A stretch of 64,000 nt of DNA from Capronia americana (Eukaryota > Ascomycota > Eurotiomycetes > Chaetothyriales > Herpotrichiellaceae), in assembly GCA_016110215.1 (NCBI GenBank), contig JADWQD010000016.1:124001-188000 (forward strand). The letters are read 5' to 3'. Below the pieces are notes generated by a model. The model saw only the letters and a program-made list of their open reading frames with translations. It ran no database searches and was not told where the DNA came from. Every line of letters starts with the position of its first letter. The first letter of the stretch is position 1. Of the stretch, positions 63,496-64,000 are shown one piece after another. A program made the position numbers and the translations under genes.

Positions 63496-64000
63496 ATGGC
63501 CAACAAGGAGATCCTCACTCTTGACGACCTGGAGACTGAGTTGGCGACCGATAACAAGGTCAAGCTCGCAGGCATTGATATTGATGGCACGCGCTCATTC
63601 AGCTTTTCTCTAGGCCCCTGCTGACTCGCGCAGGCATGCTCCGGGGCAAGTTGGTCTCCAAGAAGAAGTTCCTTTCCGTTGCCAAAGATGGCTTTGGCTT
63701 CTGCAGCGTGGTGTTCGGCTGGGATATGCACGACCTGACCTACTTCCGCGAACTCAGGATCAGCAATAAAGAGAATGGATACAAGGATCTGGTTGCAAAG
63801 ATAGATCTCTCCAGCTACCGTCGCATACCTTGGGAGGGCGATGTCCCTTTCTTTCTGGTCAGCTTCTACGATCCCGACACAGACAAGCCGATCTCCGCGT
63901 GTCCGAGGAGTGTTCTGCGTACCGTCGTCGGGAAGTTACACGACGCAGGGTACGGAGCCATGGCCGGTGCTGAGTACGAGTTCTTCACATACCGGGCTCC
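63496..64000 (+). CDS. Glutamine synthetase-family protein, 5' part (runs off window)
   Basis: Exon 1 is 63496-63586 and exon 2 starts at 63634 and is open to the window end. The visible protein includes LAGIDIDGMLRGKLVSKKKF, FGFCSVVFGWDMHDLTYF, the beta-grasp region and the start of the catalytic domain (GAMAGAEYEFF, whose Glu pair belongs to the metal-binding site of the family). It resembles fungal class I-like GS paralogs more than the cytosolic eukaryotic GS, so the substrate may not be ammonia plus glutamate. The intron has a GC donor (gcacgc) and a gctgac branch. Confidence 0.8.

Overview
This is a stretch of nuclear chromosome from a filamentous ascomycete (Pezizomycotina). The evidence is the gene content (HET-domain protein, Zn2Cys6 regulator, COP9 subunit, GCN1, nascent-polypeptide-associated complex beta, NDR-family septation kinase, type II membrane GH3 glucosidase) and the many 46-90 nt introns with GT..AG ends and CTAAC/CTGAC branch points. 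Class cannot be fixed by eye; Dothideomycetes or Eurotiomycetes are the most likely. No transposon, rRNA, tRNA or CRISPR array was recognised. Most exon boundaries below come from hand-splicing, each checked for reading-frame closure and protein-family continuity.

Layout. 0-10.9 kb: a small EutQ-like cupin gene, an acyl-protein thioesterase with six exons, a HET-domain gene, an orphan Tyr/Asp-rich gene, a Zn2Cys6 regulator, and a six-TM membrane protein that converges tightly on the regulator. 11.9-15.0 kb: NAC beta and a Nup53-like RRM nucleoporin. 15.6-26.4 kb: a metabolic block with a nine-exon Baeyer-Villiger-type monooxygenase, a membrane GH3 beta-glucosidase divergent from a mitochondrial 2-methylcitrate dehydratase, a 64-residue protein and a five-exon SDR. 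27-37.5 kb: DBF2-type kinase, F-box-like protein, a fungal disordered protein and a mitochondrial m-AAA protease. 38.6-46.7 kb: GCN1. 46.7-50.1 kb: a gene-poor stretch. 50-57 kb: an unknown disordered protein, CSN6 divergent from a PSMD5/Hsm3-like chaperone, and a two-TM probable mitochondrial protein. 57-64 kb: two paralogous BTB genes flanking a GFA-domain gene, an SDR, and the 5' part of a glutamine-synthetase-family gene cut by the window edge.

Most genes are housekeeping genes and no biosynthetic cluster is evident. The most striking signals are in gene structure. The NAC beta glycine codon appears to be assembled from three exons, one of them a single nucleotide. There are 12-, 14- and 27-nt microexons in APT1, the SDR and the monooxygenase, and two GC-AG introns. 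The BTB pair shares an intron position, and one copy has a duplicated C-terminal segment.
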